From: Calendula officinalis | Lineage: Eukaryota; Streptophyta; Magnoliopsida; Asterales; Asteraceae | Reading direction: 5' to 3' | Assembly (NCBI GenBank): GCA_963853835.1 | Contig: OY970832.1 | Coordinates: forward strand, 29,214,208-29,278,207 | DNA length: 64,000 bases | In this document: piece after piece, positions 10,318-22,990 of the stretch | Layout: each line of letters opens with the position of its first letter | Numbering within the stretch: the stretch's first letter is position 1 | The notes under the pieces: model-generated | The model's input: the letters and a program-made list of their open reading frames with translations, nothing else | The model's database searches: none | Told to the model about the DNA's origin: nothing | Program-made: the position numbers and the translations under genes

Positions 10318-13008
10318 TGTAACATCACAATCTTCAGGGGAAATTTAAAATTTTTAATAAATAAAATAAAACCTTTTTCCCGAAAAGTACAAGTAAACAA
10401 ACAGTCCCATCTCATTAAAATAAAAATAAACCGTCTCGTGGTTTTAAATGCGGAATAAATAAAATAATTGTTTTAAAAACATTTGACTCAAATAAACGTT
10501 TGGGATCCAAATCCATAAAAGCTCATCGAGTAACATCTCATCCAATGCACTTACTCTAGTACCTGCAAAATGGAAGGGAGTGTTTGGGGTCAGCCACCGC
10601 TGAGTGAATAATCAACACAATAAACATACACATACAAACAATCCACACCACATAAGTGATCCCTAAAGACTCTACTCAGTTCTCGATTATTAGACCTTTT
10701 ATTAAATTTCAATTTCGTTCGCCAGTGCCGTGACGAATCCACAACGCGTGCCCCTGCTCTCGCGCTCGTCACTAGCACCCCTTCCAACACCCACCAGTGT
10801 CCCGCAGTACCACGCTGACAGTCGTGAATTGTACTTGGCTCGGGAAGAGTTGGCTACCTCATGAATCTCAAATATAGTTACTTAGTTTTATTAACGTGTT
10901 GACCCATTACCACATGTACTCATATAAAACTAACTGCTCAAGCTCAAGTATATCATCTCATAGATATATATATATATAACCACATAGCACAACCCAAGTG
11001 CATATAAACTCATAATCAAATCTCAAGTACACAGATCATTCGCAACAACAAGCTCAACTCAATCAATCACAGTTCATAACATATAACACTTAATCATGAA
11101 TCAAATGTAAGTGCAAGTTTAGAGTGAGATCACCCACCTCGAGTGACGTAAGCTCCTAAGTATCTCTAGCACGGGAGAGCGTCTCTAGCAGGTCCTAGAA
11201 GGTCCTACAAAGTACAAGGAAGCTCGGGTTAGGATTAGACTCAAAGGTTGTTTCAGCAGAGACTAAACATCACTCAGCACTTCCGCGGGAACGACCATAA
11301 CTCTCAAACCGCTCACTAGATTGTATTCAAATTTTTACCGTAGATAAATGACTCAGAAGGCTACAATTCGATAGAAGACCTCGGAAACTAAATCAAAACA
11401 GAAAGAGCTCAAAAGAGGCTCACAAGACGGAATAGCTGAACCGGAAACTATTCTGCGATGGTTTACAAAAACGGCAATATCTTTTAAACGACAAATCGGA
11501 TTTACAAGCCGTCAGCGGAAACGGAAAGAGGACTCAGAAAACTAGAGACCAACGCGGGCCAAAAATCTAAAACGTAGTTTAAGTGTGTTAAAAACAAACC
11601 CGAACATAGATAACAGATTCTACCAAAAATTCAGCTTGATATTTAAAACCCCTTTTACATCCCGACATCAACCCGTTTATTCCCGAGACACCCAACTGCC
11701 CCCAAACTCTTTTTATCGCAGAAGTTAAAATCCACAATTAATTTACTAATTGATTTGAAAATTTTCAATTGGAAACCAAGAACCTTAAGGTTCGGTTTCC
11801 CCCATTCGATTAGTAAAACGTCTAGATCATCCACAAAATGTTTTTACTCAATCCTAACCGGACACTCATCAAAACTCAGCTGCTAAACCCGACCATAAAT
11901 CCGCAAAACGGTTTAACCAAATACTCGACAATACTAAACCAATAATCTAACATACAACAACCAACCTAGAAATAACATGTCAACTAAAACGAGCCTCAAT
12001 GACTCGACACCTGTACAACTTTGGTTAGATATGGATTAACAATTTAAAGAAACAAAACGGGAAAAGGGATTAGAAATTATACCCTACACCCGAACCGACA
12101 TACGAACCAAAACTACAACACACTTGCATCTCGCCCCTTTTTAACCCTGCACCACGTGTGAATGCCACCAAAATTATATTCCACTCGGTAACAATTAATC
12201 CTCATCAGCGATTCAGCGTCAAAAGTTCAACAAAACGTCACCCACCAGCTTGCAACCACCTTAATCGACCAAAAATATTGTTAAAGAAATATGTGGCTTT
12301 GTCAATATGTGGCTTTGCCACAAAACGTGACCACCAATCTTGCCAATCGGTGGCTTTGCCACAACCAGCCACATGCACCTCCATTATTTTCCAACTTTTA
12401 CTTCAACATCTCCAATCCCCGTGGCTTTGCGGCATGATTCCTCCTTCGATTTAATTCTCGTAATCGGATGTAAGTGAAGGCGCCGAAGGACAAAAAGAAT
12501 AAGGGGAATAAATTAGGGTAATTGCTCCTAGTCTAACCTAATGTCTCCTTAAAAATATTACATGGCTTTAAGCCCACATGCTAGCCCGACATAACTCGGC
12601 CCTTGGCCTATGGCCGGCCCGACCCGATATAACCCGACTCATTTAAACTAGCGAACCGGTTTAACTCGAAACACTCACGCGGGTAAATAACGTCTAATTA
12701 ATCATAAAGAGACCAAATAGTTAAAATGTCTAAATAATTAACACGTCTAATAAAAAAATGAACCGTCAAACTACATTATAATTAATGTACTCACTATTCA
12801 TTTTAGACTTAAATATGACGATTACATTAATATAATTTAATTATTAGAAATTTCAGGACACGCTCATGTTTATTAAATAACCAAATAAAACGTGTAATAG
12901 GAACGAACCACCAAATTATGGTTCGTCTAAATAATATAAAATTATTTATAATTAATAAAACGTGATTAAAATAATATTATTTAATTATTAAAATTTTAGG
13001 GCGTCACA
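10318..13008 (-). mobile_element. Family X LTR B, shared by two internal regions
   Basis: The 2,691-bp LTR on the minus strand starts TGTGACGCCC (13,008) and ends GATGTTACA (10,318). A primer-binding site lies at its downstream side (10,303-10,314) and a polypurine-like tract with the 3' end of an internal region lies upstream (13,009 on). It therefore looks like a 5' LTR and a 3' LTR at once, as expected of a tandem array. Conserved short ORFs inside (10,590-10,790; 12,158-12,454) recur in LTR C only because the LTRs are copies. Confidence 0.85.
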
Positions 13009-13010
13009 AC

Positions 13011-13241
13011 TCAACTCCACTTGAAATAGACTTCGTCCCCTAAGTCATCGCTCGAAAGAAGCTCAGGGTAGCGATCTCGCATCTCAGACTCAGGCCTGCC
13101 AACGACACACATCCTCAATGGGGAGAAACGAAAAAGGTTATGAATAAAAAGAAGCTCTTCAGGGCGAACTACTTGATCAGAATAAACTCGGGCTCTCGCA
13201 ACTACTGATACAAATCTTCCATCTCTGGCGGCGCAGGGCAA
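13011..13241 (-). pseudogene. Remnant of a chromovirus polyprotein C-terminus in X2
   Basis: A 76-codon frame ends '..RPESEMRDRYPELLSSDD..DEV.FKWS' just before the LTR. Acidic-aromatic tails of the form 'E.M..RYP.LF' following the chromodomain are typical of Tekay-type integrases. The same tail appears at 19,848-20,078 and, with more damage, near 3,480-3,570. The remainder of the integrase is missing. Confidence 0.55.
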
Positions 13242-16200
13242 TAAGGGCTAAAAATTGAAATCAGAATGCTCTCTAAGGATCTCGATTTACCGATGAAAAG
13301 AATATCGATAATAACACAAAATAACTCACGATACTCTGTTGAAGGTGTCTTCTTGCTCTCGCAGTTGGACACAATTGCTGTACACAACGGTTGACGTTGC
13401 GTTGAATCTCCGATTCAACTCCACTTGTAGATTTGTTACGGTCTGGTTTGAGGCGAGAGATGATCTTGGCGTGGTACTCGGTCACCCAATCTGCGCTCGC
13501 AATCATACTCGGGCCTCTCATGGTGACAACAATAAATTTTATGGGAAAAACTTTCCCGCACAATTCCAACAGATTATCACTTTTACATTTTATCAACAAA
13601 CAAAAACTTATTATTGGCAATCTCTGCCACTAAACGGAATCTCAAGGCTCTCTACTCTATAAGACATTAGTTTGTCTAAGTCATAAGAAATAATTTAGTG
13701 GTTCACACCACTAACAAACAATACACAAACAAACACAATATTCTCAAGAAATGTTCTTATCACACAGAACTTCAGATAGTAGGCAACTCATGCCTCTTAC
13801 TGCATTTGCATATACTCAGAATGCACTCATCTCAAATTTCTACGACTCACTTTTAACTCAATGCAAGTTGTAGTATCAATTTAACTCAAATCTCGCTTAA
13901 TGACTTTTCACCAGTCCACATTATGTATACATTTACTTGCTTTTACGATTTTTCACGTGATCAAATTTAATTATCAGACTAATCGAACAGATAATTGCTC
14001 TTTTAAGTTGCGTTATTAGTTCTCTTGCTAACTCGTATTTAATAATCCTTCGCTGACTCTTTTTAATATTACTCGTTTAACTCATTGTAATGATACTTAT
14101 CAATTCTCTTAATGATTTTATCATCTAACTCGTTAATTAATTTCTCGCTTAATTTGTCTCTTGATCAATTTGACTAAATGTCCACTTATCAATCTCATTT
14201 TTTTTATTATTATTTTATTTATTTATTTATTTTTGTTTCGAACATCTCGACTTAAGGTTTTATCTTTATTCGATTAATTAATTAATCTGTTAATTCTCAT
14301 GTACCCAACTACTCAGATATTTCTCGATCTCCCTAAAAGTTTCCTCATTACTTTATATTATTATTGCTTTCTCGGTTTAGAACTCATAGTATTTTCATAA
14401 AGTCTTATTACCTGATACAATATTATTTTTCTCGTGTGCTCATTTTAATAACTATTCTCGATTTAGTAATTACTCAGTAAAATATGATATTTGATGACAT
14501 TTAATACTTTAACTTGATAATCCCCTTAGTTCAAATTTAATATTTACTCATAATAAAATTTTCTCATTTGATTTATTTTAATAATTTATTCACTTAACTC
14601 GATTTAATAGTTCACCATTAGTTTAAACTTTTACCTTTTAAATTTATTATAATAATTTATTCATTTAACTCGATTGAATAATTCATAAATAATTCTCACT
14701 ACCCAAATCTTCATAATCTCTCATTATCCCATAATTTATATAATTGTAGTACCCGTTACTTCTCATTTGCACTATTACTCTTGGTTTATTAACTTCTTAC
14801 AATTTGATGATTACATCATATCATGAATTTGATTTTTCTCAATTATTCTTATACATTCTCTAATCACACGCATATATATTACTCAACACAATAATTTGGC
14901 TCAACAATTTTCTCGACTGGATTTTATTAATTTCTCTTTACAAACCTTATATTTCACATTTAACTCGATTTATTAATCTCTATTAGCTCAATAATACAAA
15001 TTTAATAATTCACAACTTTATAATTATTCTCAATTCGCACTCTTAATATTGGTAGTTTTCCCTTTTACCACCACTCAACTCCACTTGGAGAAAACTCGTC
15101 CCCGAGTTTGGAAGTGGCACTCAAAATCTCATAATTTAAGGTTTATATGATTACTCGATAATTAAACTTTTATGCACAGGTGTGAGTCGGTCCCAACGTA
15201 TACTCTTTACACCCCTCTCACGCCCATACTCATTAAATTTTTATCACTTTAAAAAAATTCTTTGTTCATATTAGGTGTAGCTTTCTCAATAGCCTTGTCA
15301 TGGATTCTCACATCCTTAATAGATTTTCTCAAATATAACCCATTACTCTTTGTTAGTATCAATATTTACAACTTTCATTAACTTTATAGAATTTTGTCTC
15401 TTACTCAATTAATAGTTCTCAATAATCAAGCATATTTATTCAACACGATTATTTATTAGGTCAAACATCTTGACTCAAATTAGTAGTTACTTATAATCTT
15501 TCATTTAATTCGTTTTAAATAAATGTTCATTCATCTCTTGATTTATTAATTTCACATAATTCATAACTTCTCATTTTAAACGAATTAATTATTCTCAATT
15601 ATATTATTCGATTATTATTCTCTATTCTCAATTATAATATTAATATGTCTCTTATCACTCATTAATATTTTACTTGTGAATTTAAATTTAGCGGTATCTC
15701 ATTGTTTCATATAATCTCAATTTTTTATGATTTCCTCGATTAATAATATTTAAATAGATCCCAAGTAAATAGATCTCTTCATTTAAATTCATTTTGGATA
15801 ATTTCTAATTCATCATTGATTTTGTTGATTTCTCATAAATTTAATAATTTCTTTAGTAACATGAATTAATTTATTCTCAATCATTATTCTCTATCTTCAA
15901 ACATTTATCATTACTTCCTCATTACTCAAATTAACAATTTATCATTAATGAACAATTTGGTTTAATAAACTTTCATTTAATTTGTTTTGATAACTCTTTA
16001 TTAATCAGTACTCTCTTATTTAATTTATCTCCATATTTTCTCATGATTTCAGCTTAGGGATGTGATCATCCAATTTACTCATTAATTTGAATTTAACATT
16101 TTTCTTATTTTCTCTTTACATTGTTTTAACGATTGCTCAATCGCTCTTGATTTGTTAACAACTCAATTAAATCATTTAAAGAATTTAACTCAATTTGATT

Positions 16201-16381
16201 TATTAGTCTCTTTCTTGACATGTTTTGTTAATTCTTTATCAATTAGTGTTTGATGATTCTCTTATTCAATTGATTGCATTGTTTTCTCATATATAATAAT
16301 TGAGGGTTTTCATGATACTTAGATGTTTGACCAATGGTCTCCTTGAATCCTTTTCGAAACATAGGCATGAGTCATGTGCGT

Positions 16382-16408
16382 ATAATAATAGGGGCCCCCT
16401 ATTATTAT
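16382..16408. other. Perfect hairpin in X2 internal region
   Basis: Two 13-base arms, ATAATAATAGGGG and its exact complement, are separated by a single C. It lies near the 5' end of the family X internal region and about 440 bp from the primer site. Its role is unknown. Confidence 0.6.
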
Positions 16409-16509
16409 CCGCACCTACCCCTGTCATGGTTTCGAGCCAGTTTCAAAGATTCCACGATCTCTCATCCTCATAACATCCACATAACAAGTAAATCACAATA
16501 GTACATATA

Positions 16510-16510
<1 letters not shown>

Positions 16511-16572
<62 letters not shown>
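16511..16572. repeat. (TA)n microsatellite in X2
   Basis: About 31 uninterrupted TA units lie inside the family X internal region. Confidence 0.95.
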
Positions 16573-16575
<3 letters not shown>

Positions 16576-16830
16576 GCACAGTTCACGCTCATCTCGAGTT
16601 AATTCTCTTTTATTCTCTTAGTAATCAATATAACTCGTGACGTTTTTAATAAACTAAATAACTCATAAATCAGTACTAGAGGCATAAGGTCACCGTGATG
16701 CGCTGCTTCTCGATTTGGATTTGGACTCGGACTCATTTTAAAAACACTTTTGAAAAACTCATTTTGAAAACTCGTGCTTCGACTTGAGTTTGGAATCCAC
16801 CCATTGTGAACCCAATTCTCTCAAGCCAGA

Positions 16831-16842
16831 GCTCTGATACCA
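16831..16842 (-). other. Family X primer-binding site (initiator tRNA-Met)
   Basis: The minus strand reads TGGTATCAGAGC, three bases downstream of the end of LTR C. It is the standard plant tRNA-iMet primer site. Confidence 0.85.
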
Positions 16843-16845
16843 ACT

Positions 16846-19845
16846 TGTAACATCCCAATCTTCAGGGGAAATTTAAAATTTTTAATAAATAGAATAAAAC
16901 CTTATTCCCCAAAAGTACAAGTAAACAAACGGTCCCATCTCATTAAAATAAAAATAAACCGTCTCGTGGTTTTAAATGCGGAATAAATAAAATAATTGTT
17001 TTAAAAACATTTGACTCAAATAAATGTTTGGAATCCAAATACATAAAAGCTCATCGAGTAACATCTCATCCAATGCACTTACTCTAGTACCGGCAAAATG
17101 GAGGGAAGTGTTTGGGGTCAGCCACCGCTGAGTGAATAATCAACACAATAAACATACACATACAAACAATCCACACCACATAAGTGATCCCTAAAGACTC
17201 TACTCAATTCTCGATTATTAGGCCTTTTATTAAATTTCAATTTGGTTCGCCAGTGCTGTGACGAATCCACAACGCGTGCCCCTGCTCTCGCGCTCGTCAC
17301 TAGCACCCCTTCCAACACCCACCAGTGTCCCGCAGTACCACGCTGACAGTCGTGAATTGTACTTGGCTCGGGAAGAGTTGGCTACCTCATGAATCTCAAA
17401 TATAGTTACTTAGTTTTATTAACGTGTTGACCCATTACCACATGTACTAATATAAAACTAACTGCTCAAGCTCAAGTATATCATCTCATAAATATATATA
17501 ACCATATAGCACAACCCAAGTGCATATAAACTCATAATCAAATCTCAAGTACACAGATCATTCGCAACAACAAGCTCAACTCAATCAATCACAGTTCATA
17601 ACATATAACACGTAATCATGAATCAAATGTAAGTGCAAGTTTAGAGTGAGATCACCCACCTCGAGTGACGTAAGCTCCTAAGTATCTCTAGCATGGGAGA
17701 GCGTCTCTAGCAGGTCCTAGAAGGTCCTACAAAGTACAAGGAAGCTCGGGTTAGGATTAGACTCAAAGGTTGTTTCAGCAGAGACTAAACAGCACTCAGC
17801 ACTTCCGCGGGAACGACCATAACTCTCAAACCGCTCACTAGATTGTATTCAAATTTTTACAGTAGATAAATGACTCAGAAGGCTACAATTCGATAGAAGA
17901 CCTCGGAAAGTAAATCAAAACAGAAAGAGCTCAAAAGAGGCTCACAAGACGGAATAGCTGAACCGGAAACTATTCTGTGATGGTTTACAAAAACGGCAAT
18001 ATCTTTTAAACGACAAATCGGATTAACAAGCCGTCAGCGGAAACGGAAAGAGGACTCAGAAAACTAGAGACCAACGTGGGCCAAAAATCTAAAACGTAGT
18101 TTAAGTATGTTAAAAACAAACCCGAACATAGATAACAGATTCTGCCAAAAATTCAGCTTGATATTTAAAACCCCTTTTACATCCCGACATCAACCCGTTT
18201 ATTCCCGAGACACCCAACTGCCCCCAAACTCTTTTTATCACAGAAGTTAAAATCCACAATTAATTTGCTAATTGATTTGAAAATTTTCAATTGGAAACCA
18301 AGAACCTTAAGGTTTGGTTTCCCCCATTCGATTAGTAAAACGTCTAGATCATCAACAAAATGTTTTTACTCAACCCTAACCGGACACTCATCAAAACTCA
18401 GATGCTAAACCCGACCATAAATCCGCAAAACGGTTTAACCAAATACTCGACAATACTAAACCAATAATCTAACATACAACAACCAACCTAGAAATAACAT
18501 GTCAACTAAAACGAGCCTCAATGACTCGACACCTGTACAACTTTGGTTAGATATGGATTAACAATTTACATAAACAAAACGGGAAAAGGGATTAGAAATT
18601 ATACCCTACACCCGAACCGACATACGAACCAAAACTACAACACACTTGCATCTCGCCCCTTTTTGCCCCTGCTCCACGTGTGAATGCCACCAAAATTATA
18701 TTCCACTCGGTAACAATTAATCCTCATCAGCGACTCAGCGTCAAAAGTTCAACAAAACGTCACCCACCAGCTTGCAACCACCTTATTCGACCAAAAATAT
18801 TGTTAAAGAAATATGTGGCTTTGTCAATATGTGGCTTTGCCACAAAACGTGACCACCAATCTTGCCAATCGGTGGCTTTGCCACAACCAGCCACGTGCAC
18901 CTCCATTATTTTCCAACTTTTACTTCAACATCTCCAATCCCCGTGGCTTTGCTGCATGATTCCTCCTTCGATTTAATTCTCGTAATCGGATGGAAGTGAA
19001 GGCGCCGAAGGACAAAAAGAATAAGGGGAATAAATTAGGGTAATTGCTCCTAGTCTAACCTAATGTCTCCTTAAAAATATTACTTCATCCGATTCAAAAT
19101 AAGTGATACACTTTGGATTTCACGGATTTTAAGGCAAAAGATTATAATGATGGTTAAATTAGATTAATTTGATGGTTAGTGGGGAATGGGTCCCACATTT
19201 TTTCAATAAAGTGAGGTTAATGATGTTTAAAAATAAAAGTAAGGGTAAAAGGGTCATCTCACTTTGTTAAAGTAGATAGTTAGTGGGTGTGGATCCCACT
19301 AATTTTTGCCAAATAAGGTAAATTTTGAAAGTGTATCACTTATTTTGAATCACCAAAAAAGGAAAGTGTATCACTTATTTTGAATCGGAGGAAGTACATG
19401 GCTTTAAGCCCACATGCTAGCCCGACATAACTCGGCCCTTGGCCTATGGCCGGCCCGACCCAATATAACCCGACTCATTTAAACTAGCGAACCGGTTTAA
19501 CTCGAAACACTCACGCGGGTAAATAACGTCTAATTAATCATAAAGAGATCAAATAGTTAAAATGTCTAAATAATTAACACGTCTAATAAAAAAAATGAAC
19601 CGTCAAACTACATTATAATTAATTTACTCATTATTCATTTTAGACTTAAATATGACGATTACATTAATATAATTTAATTATTAGAAATTTCAGGACACGC
19701 TCATGTTTATTAAATAACCAAATAAAACGTGTAATCGAAACGAACCACCAAATTATGGTTCGTCTAAATAATATAAAATTATTTATAATTAATAAAACGT
19801 GATTAAAATAATATTATTTAATTATTAAAATTTTAGGGCGTCACA
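16846..19845 (-). mobile_element. Family X LTR C, carrying a Stowaway-like MITE
   Basis: The LTR is 3,000 bp including a 312-bp MITE and one TA duplication; without these it is 2,686 bp and nearly the same length as LTR B. It starts TGTGACGCCC (19,845) and ends GGATGTTACA (16,846) on the minus strand. Like LTR B it has primer-binding site and leader on one side and polypurine tract with internal sequence on the other. Confidence 0.85.
19083..19394. mobile_element. Stowaway-like MITE inside LTR C
   Basis: The 312-bp element has inverted ends CTTCATCCGATTCAAAATAAG and CTTCCTCCGATTCAAAATAAG, and is flanked by TA on both sides (19,081-19,082 and 19,395-19,396). LTR B has the empty site: 'aaatattacatggc' near 12,550. 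TA duplication and CTTCCTCCG-like ends place it with Tc1/mariner-type Stowaway MITEs. The right end is duplicated inside the element ('aaagtgtatcacttattttgaatc' twice). A second copy is at 61,846-62,159. Confidence 0.92.
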
Positions 19846-21209
19846 ACTCAACTCCACTTGAAATAGACTTCGTCCCCGAAGTCATCGCTCGAAAGAAGCT
19901 CAGGGTATCGATCTCGCATCTCAGACTCAGGCCTGCCAACGACACACATCCTCAATGGGGAGAAACGAAAAAGGTTATGAATAAAAAGAAGCTCTTCAGG
20001 GCGAACTACTCGATCAGAATAAACTCGGGCTCTCGCAACTACTGATACAAATCTTCCATCTCTGGCGGCGCACGGCAATAAGGGCTAAAAATTGAAATCG
20101 GAATGCTCTCTAAGGATCTCGATTTACCGATGAAAAGAATATCGATAATAACACAAAATAACTCACGATACTCTATTGAAGGTGTCTTCTTGCTCTCGCA
20201 GCAGTTGGACACAGTTGTTGTACACAACGGTTGACGTTGCGTTGAATCTCCGATTCAACTCCACTTGGAGATTTGTTACGGTCTGGTTTGTGGCGAGAGA
20301 TGATCTTGGCGTGGTACTCGGTCACCCAATCTGCGCTCGCAATCATACTCGGCCCTCTCATGGCGACAACAATAAATTTTATGGGAAAAACTTTCCCGCA
20401 CAATTCCAACAGATTATCACTTTTACATTTTATCAACAAACAAAAACTTATTATTGGCAATCTCTGCCACTAAACGGCATCTCAAGGCTCTCTACTCTAT
20501 AGGACATTAGTTTGTCTAAGGCATAAGAAATAATTTAGTGGTTCACACCACTAACAAACAATACACAAACGAACACAATATTCTCAAGAAATGTTCTTAT
20601 CACACAGAACTTCAGATAGTAGGCAACTCATGCCTCTTACTGCATTTGCATATACTCAGAATGCACTCATCTCAAATTTCTACAACTCGCTTTTAACTCA
20701 ATGTAAGTTGTAGTATCAATTTAACTCAAATATCGCTTAATGACTTTTCACCAGTCCACATTATGTATACATTTACTTGCTTTTACGATTTTTCACGTGA
20801 TCAAATTTAATTATCAGACTAATCGAACAGATAATTGCTCTTTTAAGTTGCGTTATTAGTTCTCTTGCTAACTCGTATTTAATAATCCTTCGCTGACTCT
20901 TTTTAATATTACTCGTTTAACTCATTGTAATGATACTTATCAATTCTCTTAATGATTTTATCATCTAACTCGTTAATTAATTTCTCGCTTAATTTGTCTC
21001 TTGATCAATTTGACTAAATGTCCACTTATCAATCTCATTTTTTTTATTATTATTTTATTTATTTATTTATTTTTGTTTCGAACATCTCGACTTAAGGTTT
21101 TATCTTTATTCGATTAATTAATTAATTTGTTAATTCTCATGTACCCAACTACTCAGATATTTCTCGTGCAAAAGTTTCCTCATTACTTTATATTATTATT
21201 GCTTTCTCG
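19846..21209 (-). mobile_element. Family X internal region, truncated copy X3
   Basis: It matches 13,009 to about 14,375 closely and includes the same polyprotein-tail frame (19,848-20,078). Similarity stops after 'attattattgctttctcg' near 21,209, with a short difference near 21,167-21,175. The upstream part and its own 5' LTR are missing. Confidence 0.8.
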
Positions 21210-21544
21210 CTTAAATATACGTCAGAACACCAAAAATCGCGTCGCTATTTAAGAAATCGCGTCGCTAAAGTGAATCCCGCGTTAAATCGCGTCGCTATCT
21301 TCCAAATAGTGGCGCTATCTCGTCTTTTTGATGGCAAACAGAGACCAGAAATCGCGTCTTGAAGGAAAATAGCAATATAGATAGCGGCGCTATCCGTAGA
21401 TAGCGGCGCTATCCGTAGATAGCGGCGCTATCTCTACAAATTCTGCAGATTTTCATTTCTTGTGTCGTTTTGACTCGTTTTTTTTTGTCACTTTTTCTTC
21501 TATAGCCTGAAAAATACAATGGGAGCTATATTTGAGTGATAACA
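21210..21544. repeat. CpG-rich stretch of 'gcgtcgctat' and 'gatagcggcgctatc' repeats
   Basis: It contains four or more 'atcgcgtcgctat' blocks (21,238-21,300) and three tandem copies of 'tagatagcggcgctatccg' (20-bp period, 21,378-21,433). The unit gatagc-ggc-gctatc is an odd-centred palindrome. The style resembles the hairpin cluster in the family Y LTRs (22,990-23,195), yet this stretch lies outside Y, beyond its target duplication. It probably belongs to an unrecognised repeat next to the LINE-like gene. Confidence 0.6.
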
Positions 21545-21752
21545 TCATGTTTTAATCAATAAACACATACAAAAATAGGTGTATTGGCATATAAATATAT
21601 GTATAAATATGCCAATATCAGTTCCCCAAATACTTCCAATCTTCTTGTAAACGTCCGACTCCCATGCACACAACGGAAGTCCTTCCACTTCCAACCAACT
21701 AATTCTTTCCTCGGTCACAAAATTGGACGTTACATGTTGCACGGATGAAAAG
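21545..21752 (-). pseudogene. LINE ORF1-like protein, C-terminal side of the gene split by element Y
   Basis: The minus strand from 21,752 reads 'SSVQHVTSNFVTEERISWLE' and 'GLPLCAWESDVYKKIGSIWG'. This is the conserved 'R.AW..i.GLPl..W....f.kI...WG' region of plant LINE ORF1 (DUF4283-like) proteins. The frame continues exactly from the other half at 38,038-38,900 once Y and one AAAAG are ignored. After the WG motif (about 21,625) the frame decays into AT-rich sequence. See 38,038-38,900 for the N-terminal half. Confidence 0.75.
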
Positions 21753-22172
21753 TGTAACACACCAATTTTTTTCAAACCAATTTAAACTTTTTAAATAAAC
21801 AAGTTTAGTAAATAGAAATCCATAGTATCCAAAAGTAGTTTAAACAAAGCATTTGGAATGATTACAAGTGCCAAAAACCGGTGTTACAATCATATAAAAC
21901 TAAAGTCTTAGGAAATCAAATGGTACACCGAGCTAATCATCCAATGTTAACACTACGGGCCGCCTAATCCTTAGCTCCCGAACCTGAATACATAGTAAAA
22001 AGAAATGTAGTACGTGAGACAAAAATTGTCTCGTGAGAAACATGGGTTTTAGACCCGATTAGAAATAATTGCAATAAAATAATAATTAAATAATTATCAC
22101 ATTGCATATAGTCAATCATACTCTAAGGCTTGTCATAAGCCCAACACATACGTAACGGGCCTCCCCGAAACA

Positions 22173-22280
22173 ACTCTCCCGATATGGGTTATCTAGGTAA
22201 ACTCCCCCGTTTCCGGGTTATCTATTTACTCCCCCGATTTCCGGGTTATCTCAAACTCCCCCGCTTTCCGGGTTATCTAT
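22173..22280. repeat. Short tandem repeats in the Y 3' LTR
   Basis: There are four imperfect units of about 26-28 bp built on 'actcccccg.tttccgggttatct'. The same units occur at 36,695-36,802 in the 5' LTR, so they were part of the inserted element. Confidence 0.8.
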
Positions 22281-22982
22281 TTCACGACATACTACTCTTG
22301 CGCATGGTGGTACCGCCCCAAGTAGTAGTCACTAACTCCCCCAACTTGTGTGGGTTATCTAGGATCCAATTGATTAGCTACCACATAACAAATCATCAAC
22401 TTGGGTCACAGCCCCATATTACAACTCATATCATACTAGTGGTAGCTAAACAAATCAATATTCAATTCAATTCAATTCAATACAATCTTTTCTTTATTAA
22501 AAACAGTTATCTAATAAAGACTCTAAGAAATCAATTCAAATTATGAAACACGGTTTACTATGTACTCAGAAAAGATCACATGTACTCACCTTAGAAATGC
22601 TATCCAATACTTGTGTTAGACAACATAATCCCTTACTTCCCAATCAAGGAAGTACTCCAATCACAAGATCTTCTTGACCTAATCATCAATATCATTACAA
22701 CAACTAGTTATTATCCATAACTACTCACCAATCAAATCATATTAATCTTTCTAACCACCAAGTTGACACGGTTGGTTCCCCAAACCACCATTGATGCCCA
22801 AGAAAAGCTTGAAAAACTAACTACCAAGCATGAAGGATCAAGAATCCTTACCTTAGATGTTAAAATCTCCAAGATTGATGAAGATTTGAGCCAAGTATCA
22901 CCAAAAATGAGCTCTCTCTCTCTCTAAAAACAGCCACTAGGGTTTTAGGGGTGAAGAATGAGCTAAAACCCTGATTTCCACG

Positions 22983-22990
22983 TTTTTATA
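22983..22990 (-). promoter_or_regulatory. TATA box in the Y 3' LTR
   Basis: TATAAAAA on the minus strand, within 'ccatataaaaacg', also occurs at 37,631-37,638 in the 5' LTR. The hairpin cluster lies just upstream of it in the sense of transcription. Confidence 0.45.

Larger units (their letters stand above)
13009..16845 (-). mobile_element. Family X internal region, complete copy X2
   Basis: On the minus strand it runs from the primer-binding site (16,831-16,842) and leader to the polypurine tract at 13,009-13,024. It is about 3.8 kb, very AT-rich between 13,800 and 16,300, and has no gag, reverse transcriptase or integrase frame. Only the last 230 bases can be read as a polyprotein tail. 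This is the layout of a large retrotransposon derivative (LARD), which relies on enzymes of a related autonomous element. The related autonomous group is probably Tekay-type chromoviruses, judged from the tail. Confidence 0.75.

Noticed and set aside
10590..10790. 66-codon ORF conserved at 17,118-17,318
   Set aside because: Same reason: a segment of the family X LTR.
12158..12454. 98-codon ORF kept in two copies (also 18,680-18,976)
   Set aside because: It lies inside family X LTRs, so its conservation only reflects LTR copies; no protein family is recognised.
13273..13620. Longer ORFs in family X internal ends (also 20,173-20,460 and 3,061-3,489)
   Set aside because: They lie on both strands of the same repeat, differ in frame and extent between copies, and match no gag or pol domain I can name.
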